From Candidatus Bathyarchaeota archaeon (GTDB lineage: Archaea; Thermoproteota; Bathyarchaeia; TCS64): a stretch of DNA of 18,076 nucleotides. The stretch covers positions 1 to 18,076 of the forward strand of contig VGJH01000005.1 of the NCBI GenBank assembly GCA_016867505.1, given 5' to 3'. The translations under genes were made by a program, and so were the position numbers. Each line of letters opens with the position of its first letter. Within the stretch, counting starts at the first letter, position 1. This document shows, piece after piece, positions 1 to 7,285 of the stretch. The notes below the pieces were generated by a model. It saw nothing but the letters and a program-made list of their open reading frames with translations, did no database searches and had not been told where the DNA came from.

Positions 1-198
1 AATAACTACTTCAAAGCCTGCTTGTTCTAATGAAGCAGCAAGATACGCGGGTCCTAACGGTAAAAGTGGTGTAGCAATATTAACTGGAACCATATTGAAA
101 GGATAAACAGGAGAACGAGCAAAGGTTATAGGGAAAGATGATGGGGACGTGACTAAGACGACTTTTTTCTTTTTAAATAAACCTCTGATGAGTGACAA
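1..198 (-). CDS. B12-binding radical SAM protein, N-terminal fragment (cut by window start)
   Basis: This is the first 66 codons of a minus-strand gene that runs off the left edge. After a Lys-rich start (GLFKKKK) the translation reads VVLVTSPS, then PFNMVPVNIATPLLPLGPAY, LAASLEQAGFEVVI. That pattern (a beta strand, a Pro-rich loop, P-LGPAYLAA-LEQAGFEV) is the usual opening of the cobalamin-binding domain of B12-dependent radical SAM enzymes. The CxxxCxxC cluster motif would lie outside the window, so the class is inferred from the N-terminus alone and the substrate cannot be named. The start is taken as TTG at 198, preceded by AAGGAATTAGG; an in-frame TTG at 216 is the alternative and a stop codon lies just upstream of it. 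It follows the CoA-transferase gene on the same strand with an 84-bp gap. Confidence 0.65.
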   Translation of the reverse strand, partial: MSLIRGLFKKKKVVLVTSPSSFPITFARSPVYPFNMVPVNIATPLLPLGPAYLAASLEQAGFEVVI

Positions 199-282
199 CC
201 TAATTCCTTGATACAATTAATTAATTCAATAATATATGATTTCCATTTTTTTAAAAAATATAATTTTAAAAAGTGAACGGGG

Positions 283-1506
283 TTATTTTTTCCAGTTTTC
301 TAGTTGCTTATCAATATCGGGTTGATAAGCAATTACTCCTTCTTGAACTAAGTTATTGAATTCTTCTTCATTATAGCCAAGTAATCCTTGAATAACTTCT
401 CTTTGATGTTGGCCTAATAATGGTGCTGCTGTTAGTATTTTGCCTGGGGTTTCACTTAATTTTAATGGGAAATTGCACGCATTAATTTTACCCAATATTG
501 GGTGATCAACTGTGACGATCATCTCTCTTGCTTCAATATGTGGATCATGCGTTGCTTCACTTGCATAATAGACAGGAGCACAAGGCATCCCCATTTCAGC
601 GAAAAAGTGGAAAGCCTCGATTTTTGTCATGTTGCCAATGTATTCTATAACCATCTCTTTACTTGGTTCTTCAACGCCCATCTTTTCTTTCAAGGCTTCA
701 ACAGCTTTTGGTCGCATTCCACCAACCATCACATAACCATCTTTAACTTTTAGGTTTCCACTTATTGTCTGAAGTGGATCTGCTGGTGGTGGGTTCTTTT
801 TCCTTCGTTCTTCATCTTCAACTCTTCTTTGTGTCTCATTTTTTCCACTTAACCAATAGGTAGTAACTTGTGTGTTGTATGCGAACATTGAATCAAATTG
901 AGCTAAGTCGATTTTTTGGCCAACACCCGTTTTATCTCTGTACCTTATTGCGCCAATTATTGCCATTGACATTAAAGTTGCTGGAGCAAGATCTCCAAAG
1001 AACCCAACCATACCTTTTGGTGGGCCATTGGGGTCAATGCTATCTCCTAATTGTCTCGTATATCCTGCAATTGCTTCAGCGACTGGAGCATAGCTACTAT
1101 ATGGTCTATAAGGCCCTGAGTCTCCAAAACCACTTGCTACACAATATATTATATTAGGACGAATCTTTTTACATTCTTCATAACCTAATCCCATCTTCTC
1201 CATTGTTCCAGGAGCAAAATTGCTAATTATTACATCACTTTTTTTGAGTAGCTCCTGCATTAGTTTGAGTCCTGCGGGAGTTCGTGTGTTAATAGCAATG
1301 TCTTTTTTGTTAAGATTTAGGTGATGAAAGCTTGGTGCGGCGCCACCATACATGGGTCCTCTTTCTTCAATTCTACCTAAGGCACCCCAAGGTGGTTCAA
1401 CCTTTATAACTTCAGCGCCCATCTCAGCAAGCATCATAGTAGAGAATGGCCCCATCCATACATGGGTGAGGTCAAGAACCCTAATGTCTTCAAGGATTGT
1501 TTTCAT
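283..1506 (-). CDS. CoA-transferase family III (CaiB/BaiF type)
   Basis: A full-length (407 aa) member of the class III CoA-transferases, which move CoA between carboxylic acids through an enzyme-bound aspartyl-CoA intermediate. Family hallmarks seen: the N-terminal RVLDLTHVWMGPFSTMMLAE stretch followed by MGAEVIKVEPP, the N-NKKDIAIN strand, D-I-I-SNFAPGTMEKMGL, and the FFGDLAPATLM segment. The Asp of that segment (about residue 172) matches the catalytic Asp169 of formyl-CoA transferase. The acyl substrate cannot be told from sequence. The start is set at ATG 1506 because GAGG at 1514-1517 lies 7 nt upstream of it; a TTG two codons earlier (1512) would sit almost on top of that site. Co-directional with the radical SAM gene downstream and divergent from the MoxR gene. 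Confidence 0.9.
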   Translation of the reverse strand: MKTILEDIRVLDLTHVWMGPFSTMMLAEMGAEVIKVEPPWGALGRIEERGPMYGGAAPSFHHLNLNKKDIAINTRTPAGLKLMQELLKKSDVIISNFAPGTMEKMGLGYEECKKIRPNIIYCVASGFGDSGPYRPYSSYAPVAEAIAGYTRQLGDSIDPNGPPKGMVGFFGDLAPATLMSMAIIGAIRYRDKTGVGQKIDLAQFDSMFAYNTQVTTYWLSGKNETQRRVEDEERRKKNPPPADPLQTISGNLKVKDGYVMVGGMRPKAVEALKEKMGVEEPSKEMVIEYIGNMTKIEAFHFFAEMGMPCAPVYYASEATHDPHIEAREMIVTVDHPILGKINACNFPLKLSETPGKILTAAPLLGQHQREVIQGLLGYNEEEFNNLVQEGVIAYQPDIDKQLENWKK

Positions 1507-1513
1507 CTCCAAT

Positions 1514-1517
1514 CCTC
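1514..1517 (-). promoter_or_regulatory. Shine-Dalgarno site of the CoA-transferase gene
   Basis: GAGG on the minus strand, 7 nt before ATG 1506. It decides between that ATG and the TTG at 1512. Confidence 0.5.
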
Positions 1518-1762
1518 GTAAAAGATACAGTCTTAACTTAAATTCTTTAAGATTTTTTCAAAGAATTATTCAATAAAAATATAATTTTTTTATACCAAAT
1601 CAGTTTAATAGTCTATATTAATGAGTTTAAAGATGAATTATGCATTTCAATCATTTGTATAAAGGTTGCTAAATTACTAAGAAGCCCTTGAACAAATTTA
1701 ATATTTGATTTAAAAAAGAGGCTGTTTTGATTAGAAAATTGGGTTATAGTTGCTTTCAGGGG

Positions 1763-1779
1763 TTTAATATTTAAATTAA
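1763..1779 (+). promoter_or_regulatory. TATA-like element upstream of the MoxR gene
   Basis: TTTAATATTTAAATTAA is the best TATA-like stretch in the 270-bp gap 1513-1782, which otherwise holds only featureless AT-rich DNA between divergent genes. Archaeal start sites usually lie about 26 nt after the box centre, so transcription would begin near 1793-1800. That is downstream of the TTG at 1783 and argues for a later MoxR start codon. Confidence 0.4.
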
Positions 1780-1782
1780 GCG

Positions 1783-2706
1783 TTGTCAATCGTAGTTGGA
1801 CTAACTTTGATCGCGGATAGAGAACAGGGCTTCCGTAAAATGCTGGAAAAGAGTATTGTTGAAAACATCCGTATCGAACACCCAGTTGTATTAAAAGGAC
1901 AGTATGAAACAGCGTATTCTCTGCTTAAAGATGCTTTAGATACAGGGATCACTCCTTGTCTTGTTGGGCCTCCTGGTGTCGGTAAATCATTACTAGCAAG
2001 AAAAGTTGCTGAAGACACCGGTCGTAGTTTCCATGAAGTGTTCTTCGATGAAAACGTTACACCAAGTAGATTAATTGGTAGTTTTGATCCTGCTTTGGTT
2101 GTTAGGAGTGGCAGGAATATCAGTAGCTTTGAGCCCGGTCCATTAATCCGTGCAATGGTGGAGGGTGGTTTGTTTGTTGCTCACGAATTAAACAGAGCCA
2201 CTGAATTTTGTCAAAACAGCCTTATTGCACCCTTAGAAGAAAGACATTATCACCTTTTCCCCCTTGGAATGATTAAATCTCAAGAGAGTTTCGCTTTTGT
2301 GGCAACCCAAAACCCCATCGAAACTTCTGGAACGTACAGATTAAGTAAAGTTCTTGTTGATCGTATTGGATGCTGGATTAGATTAACTTATCCAACAAAA
2401 GAAACAGAGCTTGAAATATTAAAAGAAAACACACCAGCATTTAATTTACCACATAGCACACTTGAAAAAATATATGAAATAGTAAAAGAAACTAGAGATA
2501 GCCCGGTTCTTGAAATACCCGCTTCACCAAGATCGGGAATTTATCTTACAAGGTTAGTGAATAAATATTTTAATCGTTTCGATAAAGAGGATGCTGCAAT
2601 AAGATTTTTTGCACCCGCTGTTTTAGCTAAAGAAATGAAGGTAAGAGAAGAAGGCAAAACGGTATCCATGGTTGTGGAAGAGATCTTAGCGAGGAAACTT
2701 GGGTAA
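1783..2706 (+). CDS. MoxR-family AAA+ ATPase with an unusual Walker B motif
   Basis: MoxR ATPases are AAA+ chaperones that usually work with a VWA-domain partner to mature or insert metal cofactors or assemble complexes. Numbered from the TTG at 1783: Walker A GPPGVGKS (62-69), PSRLIGSFDPA (95-104), Walker B region GGLFVAHELNRA (128-139), sensor 1 FVATQNP (172-178), Arg-finger region LVDRIG (191-196), sensor 2 SPRSGIYLTR (249-258). The residue before the catalytic Glu of Walker B is His134, where almost all AAA+ proteins have the Mg-coordinating Asp; the codons (gct cac gaa) are clear. The start is uncertain: TTG 1807 or ATG 1840 fits the TATA position better than TTG 1783. The stop overlaps the VWA gene start (TAATG), so the two genes form one operon. 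Confidence 0.88.
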   Translation: MSIVVGLTLIADREQGFRKMLEKSIVENIRIEHPVVLKGQYETAYSLLKDALDTGITPCLVGPPGVGKSLLARKVAEDTGRSFHEVFFDENVTPSRLIGSFDPALVVRSGRNISSFEPGPLIRAMVEGGLFVAHELNRATEFCQNSLIAPLEERHYHLFPLGMIKSQESFAFVATQNPIETSGTYRLSKVLVDRIGCWIRLTYPTKETELEILKENTPAFNLPHSTLEKIYEIVKETRDSPVLEIPASPRSGIYLTRLVNKYFNRFDKEDAAIRFFAPAVLAKEMKVREEGKTVSMVVEEILARKLG

Positions 2707-4085
2707 TGTCAAATTATGAACTAACTTACCCCTTCCATTACGCGAATTTTTTCATACCTGAATTTATTACTAGAATGAGACGAAACCGAGAGGTCCTTGA
2801 GAAACCCAGTCCACGTCAAAGTATTAACATGGGAAAAATTTTGCTTCCTATGTACATGAGAAATGGTCATTTAAAATTTGAAGACCTGATAAGAGCGGCA
2901 GTAATTACGAGCCAAGTAGATAATCAGAAAATTGCAGAAAAAACAGCTCTTGAAATAATGACACAAATTTCTGAATATGAAGATGATGAAGGGGAACCTT
3001 TCGACGGAGATCAATTATTAAGCCTGATATCAAATAAAACTAGAGAAGTTACTGTAACGCCTCATGGTAAAGGCTTGGAGCAATCATATCATAGCGAAGC
3101 AAGAACTAGTGGCCCTGACCAATTCTTAAAATTTGAGAATAAACCAGATATTGGCGTAGGTCCAGGAGAAAATAGAATAATAAAATTAGCTACAAAAACA
3201 TTAAAAAGTGGTTTGGATGAAAAAATGCGTAAACTGCTTGCATATTTATTGAAAGAGCGTTTACTGAAATTAGGAAGAGAACTTGAAAGAAAAGATGATT
3301 GGAGTAAAATAGCATCTGTTAGGCCATTCCAAACTGGAGAAGATCCTGACAGTATTGATGAGGATCGAAGTCTAGAAAACATCATTGATTTGGGAAGAAA
3401 AATTGAGGAAATTAGAACCGAAGACTTTATGATGCTTAAGAGAAAGAAGAAAAATCGTAATATAGTTTACATTCAAGATATAAGTAATACAATGTTCTAT
3501 GATTTTGAAGGAATAAATAGCATAAATTACAGTATTTTAAGTCTTATACCCCTAATCTGGGGCTTACGAAATGATAAATGGGGTTTAATTCTTTACGAAA
3601 GCAACAGTCATATAATTAAAGACTTGACAGATGAAAGAGACCTTGAACCAATACTCGAAGATTTAATTTCAATGATAACAATGACAACAACCCAAATGGA
3701 ATATCGTTTTAAAGGTACAACTGAGGGGACTACATGGGGCGGAACAATTCCAAATAAAAGCTTTCAATGGGCTTATGACGAATTAATTGAAGCTAGTGAC
3801 CGAAGCGACAGAATATGCTTCATATTCAGTGATTTCGTAATTAATGAACCAAATAAAGAATCAGAAGAGTCTAAGAAAAACTATCAAATAATTAAACGTA
3901 TGGTAGATGAAAACATCAAAGTTTTTGCTGGAGTCTCTCCCCTTGCATATAGAGAAATTTTTAGGCCATATTCATTATCTGCAATTGATAAGCTAATTAA
4001 ATTGGGAATACCAGTAATAGAAACCTATTATCCAAGTGTATTTTTAGATAAAGCTCATCAATGGTTAAATGAGATATCTCAATAA
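2706..4085 (+). CDS. VWA-domain (CoxE-like) partner of the MoxR ATPase
   Basis: A 459-aa protein with a C-terminal von Willebrand A domain. The strand NIVYIQDISNTM holds the metal-ion site motif as D258-x-S260-x-T262, a Thr variant of the common DxSxS. A Thr/Gly-rich loop (KGTTEGTTWGGT, 336-347) could supply the distal Thr, and ICFIFSDF (370-377) could supply the second Asp (D376). Residues 1-240 are mainly charged and helical and match no domain I recognise; this fits VWA partners of MoxR proteins, which have variable N-terminal halves. There is no signal peptide or membrane segment, so it is probably cytoplasmic. Its ATG overlaps the MoxR stop by one base (TAATG), implying translational coupling and a joint function. 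The client is unknown and no metalloenzyme gene lies beside the pair. Confidence 0.8.
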   Translation: MSNYELTYPFHYANFFIPEFITRMRRNREVLEKPSPRQSINMGKILLPMYMRNGHLKFEDLIRAAVITSQVDNQKIAEKTALEIMTQISEYEDDEGEPFDGDQLLSLISNKTREVTVTPHGKGLEQSYHSEARTSGPDQFLKFENKPDIGVGPGENRIIKLATKTLKSGLDEKMRKLLAYLLKERLLKLGRELERKDDWSKIASVRPFQTGEDPDSIDEDRSLENIIDLGRKIEEIRTEDFMMLKRKKKNRNIVYIQDISNTMFYDFEGINSINYSILSLIPLIWGLRNDKWGLILYESNSHIIKDLTDERDLEPILEDLISMITMTTTQMEYRFKGTTEGTTWGGTIPNKSFQWAYDELIEASDRSDRICFIFSDFVINEPNKESEESKKNYQIIKRMVDENIKVFAGVSPLAYREIFRPYSLSAIDKLIKLGIPVIETYYPSVFLDKAHQWLNEISQ

Positions 4086-4198
4086 TTTTTAATTAATGAT
4101 AATAACATCAAATAAAATTTTTTTGGATAAAGATATTATTCTCATAATAAATAAATAACTAAATAATTTTAAAAATATACTTTTGAGTTATTTTCATT

Positions 4199-4885
4199 TT
4201 ATAAGAAACTATTTTCAATTAGAATAATACCACCAAGTTTTTCTATTCTTTGACTAAAAATGATATTCGAATTGAATATTTTGATTTTTATGCCTTTGTT
4301 TTTCGATAATTGGGTTATACTTTTGTAATCTCTATCATTTTTATTAGCTAGGTCAATTTTTTCAGATATTAATAAAAAACCACTAAAATTTTCTCTGTTT
4401 TTAATTATTTTTTTAATTTCAATGATATCATAAAATATTTTGTTCTCGTTTATTGCTTTTTCAAGAAACTCGGAAATTTGAGATGTTTCCTCTTTGAGAA
4501 TATCCGATAAAATTTCTTCAAATTTTTGATTCTTATGTAACAAACTAATATTTTCTTGATCCTTAAATCCAGTCTCAAAAATTTTTATAAAAATTCGCTT
4601 ATTTCCTGATATAAGCCACTTATAGTGTTTATTTACATGTTCAAGAAAATTTTTAGGCATTGAATCTTTTTGTTTTTGTAAAATTATTACACTGTTTATT
4701 CCACTTTTCAATTTAATTTTTATACTATTAATTATGTTTTCAAAATTAGTATATATATTTGAATCATTTTTTAAAATTTTAAATGGTTTTATTGACTCAG
4801 TAAAAACATCCCATATTTGAGTTTCTTTCATGTCAAAATGGATTAATATTGTTAGTAAATAACCTCTTTTTTGCTTTTTTAACAT
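4199..4885 (-). CDS. Pelota/eRF1-family protein lacking domain 1 (domains 2 and 3 only)
   Basis: A 228-aa, very Lys/Ile/Asn-rich protein whose layout follows the C-terminal two thirds of Pelota/Dom34, the factor that with an EF1A-like GTPase rescues stalled ribosomes. Residues about 8-128 resemble domain 2 (GYLLTILIH; INSVIILQKQKD; LISGNKRIFIKIFETGFKDQ). Residues about 130-226 resemble domain 3: SEFLEKAINENKIFYDIIEI parallels the 'DDF...M...P.RAFYG...V' helix, SGFLLISEKI parallels 'TLLISDEL', and IKIFNSNIIFSQRIEKLGGI parallels 'VRIFSSLHVSGEQL-QLTGI'. Pelota is about 350 aa; the Sm-like domain 1, which reaches into the mRNA channel, is absent and the upstream 92 bp could not encode it. No GGQ motif is present, so it is not a release factor. 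The ATG lies about 29 nt from a TATA-like box, supporting this start. The assignment rests on remembered Pelota sequence, not a search. Confidence 0.65.
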   Translation of the reverse strand: MLKKQKRGYLLTILIHFDMKETQIWDVFTESIKPFKILKNDSNIYTNFENIINSIKIKLKSGINSVIILQKQKDSMPKNFLEHVNKHYKWLISGNKRIFIKIFETGFKDQENISLLHKNQKFEEILSDILKEETSQISEFLEKAINENKIFYDIIEIKKIIKNRENFSGFLLISEKIDLANKNDRDYKSITQLSKNKGIKIKIFNSNIIFSQRIEKLGGIILIENSFL

Positions 4886-4908
4886 AATATGTTAATACTC
4901 TAGACTTA

Positions 4909-4919
4909 TTTTATATTTT
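4909..4919 (-). promoter_or_regulatory. TATA-like element of the Pelota-like gene
   Basis: On the minus strand this reads AAATATAAAATA-like sequence, centred about 29 nt before ATG 4885. It would give a leaderless or nearly leaderless mRNA. It lies about 35 bp from the opposing HMG-CoA reductase TATA box, in a shared 92-bp intergenic region. Confidence 0.45.
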
Positions 4920-4945
4920 TCTAATCAATTTTTTAATGAGAAAAC

Positions 4946-4953
4946 TTTAAAAA
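4946..4953 (+). promoter_or_regulatory. TATA-like element of the HMG-CoA reductase gene
   Basis: TTTAAAAA centred about 28 nt before the TTG start at 4978. This is the spacing expected for a leaderless transcript and supports the TTG as the real start. Confidence 0.5.
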
Positions 4954-4977
4954 ATTTGATTTTATTTTATTGGTACC

Positions 4978-6069
4978 TTGCAGCCTCCTACTAACACTTT
5001 TTTTAAATTACTTTCAGAGAAAGCGTTCTTACAACTGTCAGATGAAGAAAAACAGCTTATCTTAAAAAGGGGGGGTCTTAAAATCGGTATTGCAGAAACA
5101 ATGCGCGAAAATGTTATTAGCACATTTCAAATACCCTTAGGTTTCGTATCTGATCTTAAAGTTAATGGTAAGTCATATTTTGTTCCTTTAGCAATTGAAG
5201 AACGGGGCGTTGTTTCTCAAATTATTAAAGGTATTGAATTAATTAATTCTGGTAGTGGATTTATCGCTAAAAGTACCGAATCAATAATGATTGGGCAAAT
5301 TCAAATAGTAAATATTCCTGATTTAATTAAAGCTGAACAAAATATTTTGGCTGAGAAAAAAAATCTTCTTGTTGATGCTAATTCTATATCTACAACACGT
5401 AAAGCAATAGATCTTCAAATAAAAAATATTGACACCAAATTTGGTAAGATGATGATTGTAGAACTATTTATTGATGTTAAAGACTCTATGGGTGCAAATA
5501 TTGTAGACTCAATGTGTGAGTTACTAGCACCAACAATTGAACAGCTTTCAGGTGGGAGAGTGAATATCAGAATCCTCTCGAACCTAGCTACAAAAAGAAT
5601 GGTTAAGGTTAAAGGCAAAATCCCCTATGAGAATTTTAATGATTCTTCAATTATTGAAAAAATTGTTAAAGCATCTATATTTGCTGATGCTGATCCATAT
5701 CGTGCTGTCACTCATAATAAAGGAATAATGAATGGCGTATCCGCGGTCTTATTAGCTACTGGTAATGATACACGTGCTGTTGAAGCTGGAGCTCATGCAT
5801 ATGCAAGCATACAGGGTAAATATACACCACTATCAAATTGGAAGCAAGATTCAAAAGGAAATTTATATGGGTGTCTTCAACTACCTATGAGTGTTGGGGT
5901 GGTTGGAGGCATTGTCTCTGTTCATCCTTTAGCTAAATTATGTCTAAAAATCCTAGATGTTAAGTCTTCAGAAGCTTTAGGGCAAGTTGCAGGAGCTATC
6001 GGATTATCTTCAAATTTAGGAGCACTTTATACTCTTGTAACTACTGGAATAACAGCGATTTCAAAATGA
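4978..6069 (+). CDS. Class II HMG-CoA reductase, C-terminally short
   Basis: Class II (bacterial-type) 3-hydroxy-3-methylglutaryl-CoA reductase; the enzyme makes mevalonate for archaeal isoprenoid lipids. The similarity to the Pseudomonas mevalonii enzyme runs throughout: RGGLKIGIAETMRENVISTF (31-50), VPLAIEERGV with the catalytic Glu (E74/E75), DSMGANIVDSM (169-179), AVTHNKGIMNG with the catalytic Lys (K248), GNDTRAVEAGAHAYA with the catalytic Asp (D264), and GGIVSVHPLA. The protein is 363 aa against about 430 for the family, and stops at LYTLVTTGITAISK. In the Pseudomonas enzyme the corresponding 'ALATEGIQ' is followed by GHMALHARN, which carries the catalytic His, and then by the C-terminal flap. 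No reading frame after 6069 restores a GHM-LHA motif. TTG start placed by the TATA position. The mevalonate role follows from the family; activity of the short form is uncertain. Confidence 0.88.
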   Translation: MQPPTNTFFKLLSEKAFLQLSDEEKQLILKRGGLKIGIAETMRENVISTFQIPLGFVSDLKVNGKSYFVPLAIEERGVVSQIIKGIELINSGSGFIAKSTESIMIGQIQIVNIPDLIKAEQNILAEKKNLLVDANSISTTRKAIDLQIKNIDTKFGKMMIVELFIDVKDSMGANIVDSMCELLAPTIEQLSGGRVNIRILSNLATKRMVKVKGKIPYENFNDSSIIEKIVKASIFADADPYRAVTHNKGIMNGVSAVLLATGNDTRAVEAGAHAYASIQGKYTPLSNWKQDSKGNLYGCLQLPMSVGVVGGIVSVHPLAKLCLKILDVKSSEALGQVAGAIGLSSNLGALYTLVTTGITAISK

Positions 6070-6115
6070 TTTAAACCAAAACTTCATTTTTAACATTTTA
6101 TGATTTTTATTTACC

Positions 6116-7285
6116 TTGTTAATTGAATCAAAAACAATTGAGAAGACACTACATTCGAACATTTTTGCCATTGAAGGTACTAACGGAAATGATGAAGGTT
6201 TTAAACAATTACTTACTTTAATGAGTGAAAAAAATTTTAAATTCTTTAGAAGTTCTAAAAAAACGAAGTTTTCAGGATCAGAAGGATTAATCGATTCAGA
6301 AGATGTTATAATACTTAAAATTAACAGCCAATGGGATGAACGTGGTGGTACAAACACTGATTTAATTAAATCCCTTATAGTAGAAATCGCTGAACACCCA
6401 GACGGATTTCGTGGCGAGGTGGTGATTGCAGACAATGGGCAAGCACAATATGGAAGTACAGGTCATGGAGGAAGCTTAGATTATCAAAATAATAATGCTC
6501 AAGACTTAAACCAATCAATGAATTCTATTGTAAAACTTTTTGATAAAAGACTTCGGGTTTCATCATATTTATGGGATAGCATAACTGAGAAGATTGTAGG
6601 AGAATATTTCGATGGAAATGAGGAAGATGGATATGTAGTTAGTACCCGAGTGAATCCATTAACAAATGTCCTCGTCTCTTATCCGAAATTTAGAACCATA
6701 TATGGGAGTAAAATCAGTTTTAAATACGGTGTCTGGGACCCAGAGAAAAACGAATATAATAGTAATCGGTTAAAAATAATCAATATTCCTGTATTGAAAT
6801 GTCATTTTATTTTTGGTGTCACAGGGGCATTAAAACATTATATGGGCGTACCTTCAGACAAAATATCTGCAAAATTAGGTTATAGGATTCATTCCACGGT
6901 GGGTCGCGGTGGGATGGGGACTCTTATGGCAAATACCCGAGTTCCTGTACTAAACATTCTTGATGCAATTTATGTTAATGCTAAACCAGGAACCGGCCCC
7001 AAAACAACATATTCGAATGCGATAAATGCAAAAATCATTGCTGCTAGTAGTGATCCTGTTGCTCTAGATTATTGGGCATCAAAAAACATATTATGTGAAT
7101 TAGCTAAAAAACATTATAATATTGATACTTCTTCAATTAACCCAGATAATTATCTTAAAGGAAGTTTTGGTTCGTGGCTAAAACTTGCTGCTAATGAATT
7201 AAATGAAAATGGAATTCCTGTAACACATAACGAGTCCAATATTCAAATAAACTATAAAAAAATTAATGATTTAAAACAGAATTAA
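6116..7285 (+). CDS. DUF362-domain protein of unknown function
   Basis: A 389-aa protein with the DUF362 signatures: EVVIADNGQ (about 101-109), NIPVLKCHFIFGVTGALKHY followed by MGVP (family pattern 'vN-PvlKtH...TGa-KN--G'), ILDAIYVN, and SSDPVALDYWASKNIL near the C-terminus. The 4Fe-4S ferredoxin domain fused to some DUF362 proteins is absent; very few Cys are present (in LKCHF and ILCEL). No reaction is established for the family here, so none is assigned. It begins at TTG 6116, 46 nt after the HMG-CoA reductase stop, on the same strand; the T-rich spacer could hold a weak promoter or the two could be cotranscribed. Its last 23 bp overlap the 3' end of the convergent HAD gene. Confidence 0.72.
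   Translation: MLIESKTIEKTLHSNIFAIEGTNGNDEGFKQLLTLMSEKNFKFFRSSKKTKFSGSEGLIDSEDVIILKINSQWDERGGTNTDLIKSLIVEIAEHPDGFRGEVVIADNGQAQYGSTGHGGSLDYQNNNAQDLNQSMNSIVKLFDKRLRVSSYLWDSITEKIVGEYFDGNEEDGYVVSTRVNPLTNVLVSYPKFRTIYGSKISFKYGVWDPEKNEYNSNRLKIINIPVLKCHFIFGVTGALKHYMGVPSDKISAKLGYRIHSTVGRGGMGTLMANTRVPVLNILDAIYVNAKPGTGPKTTYSNAINAKIIAASSDPVALDYWASKNILCELAKKHYNIDTSSINPDNYLKGSFGSWLKLAANELNENGIPVTHNESNIQINYKKINDLKQN

Noticed and set aside
1613..1792. Minus-strand open frame of about 59 codons in the 1513-1782 gap, from a TTG inside the MoxR 5' region
   Set aside because: Asn/Leu/Phe-rich translation with no recognisable pattern; a frame of this length is expected by chance.
6070..6115. A frameshift hiding the missing C-terminus of HMG-CoA reductase
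   Set aside because: Neither of the other forward frames after 6000 gives a GHM-LHA-like segment, so the shortness is not explained by a simple frameshift.
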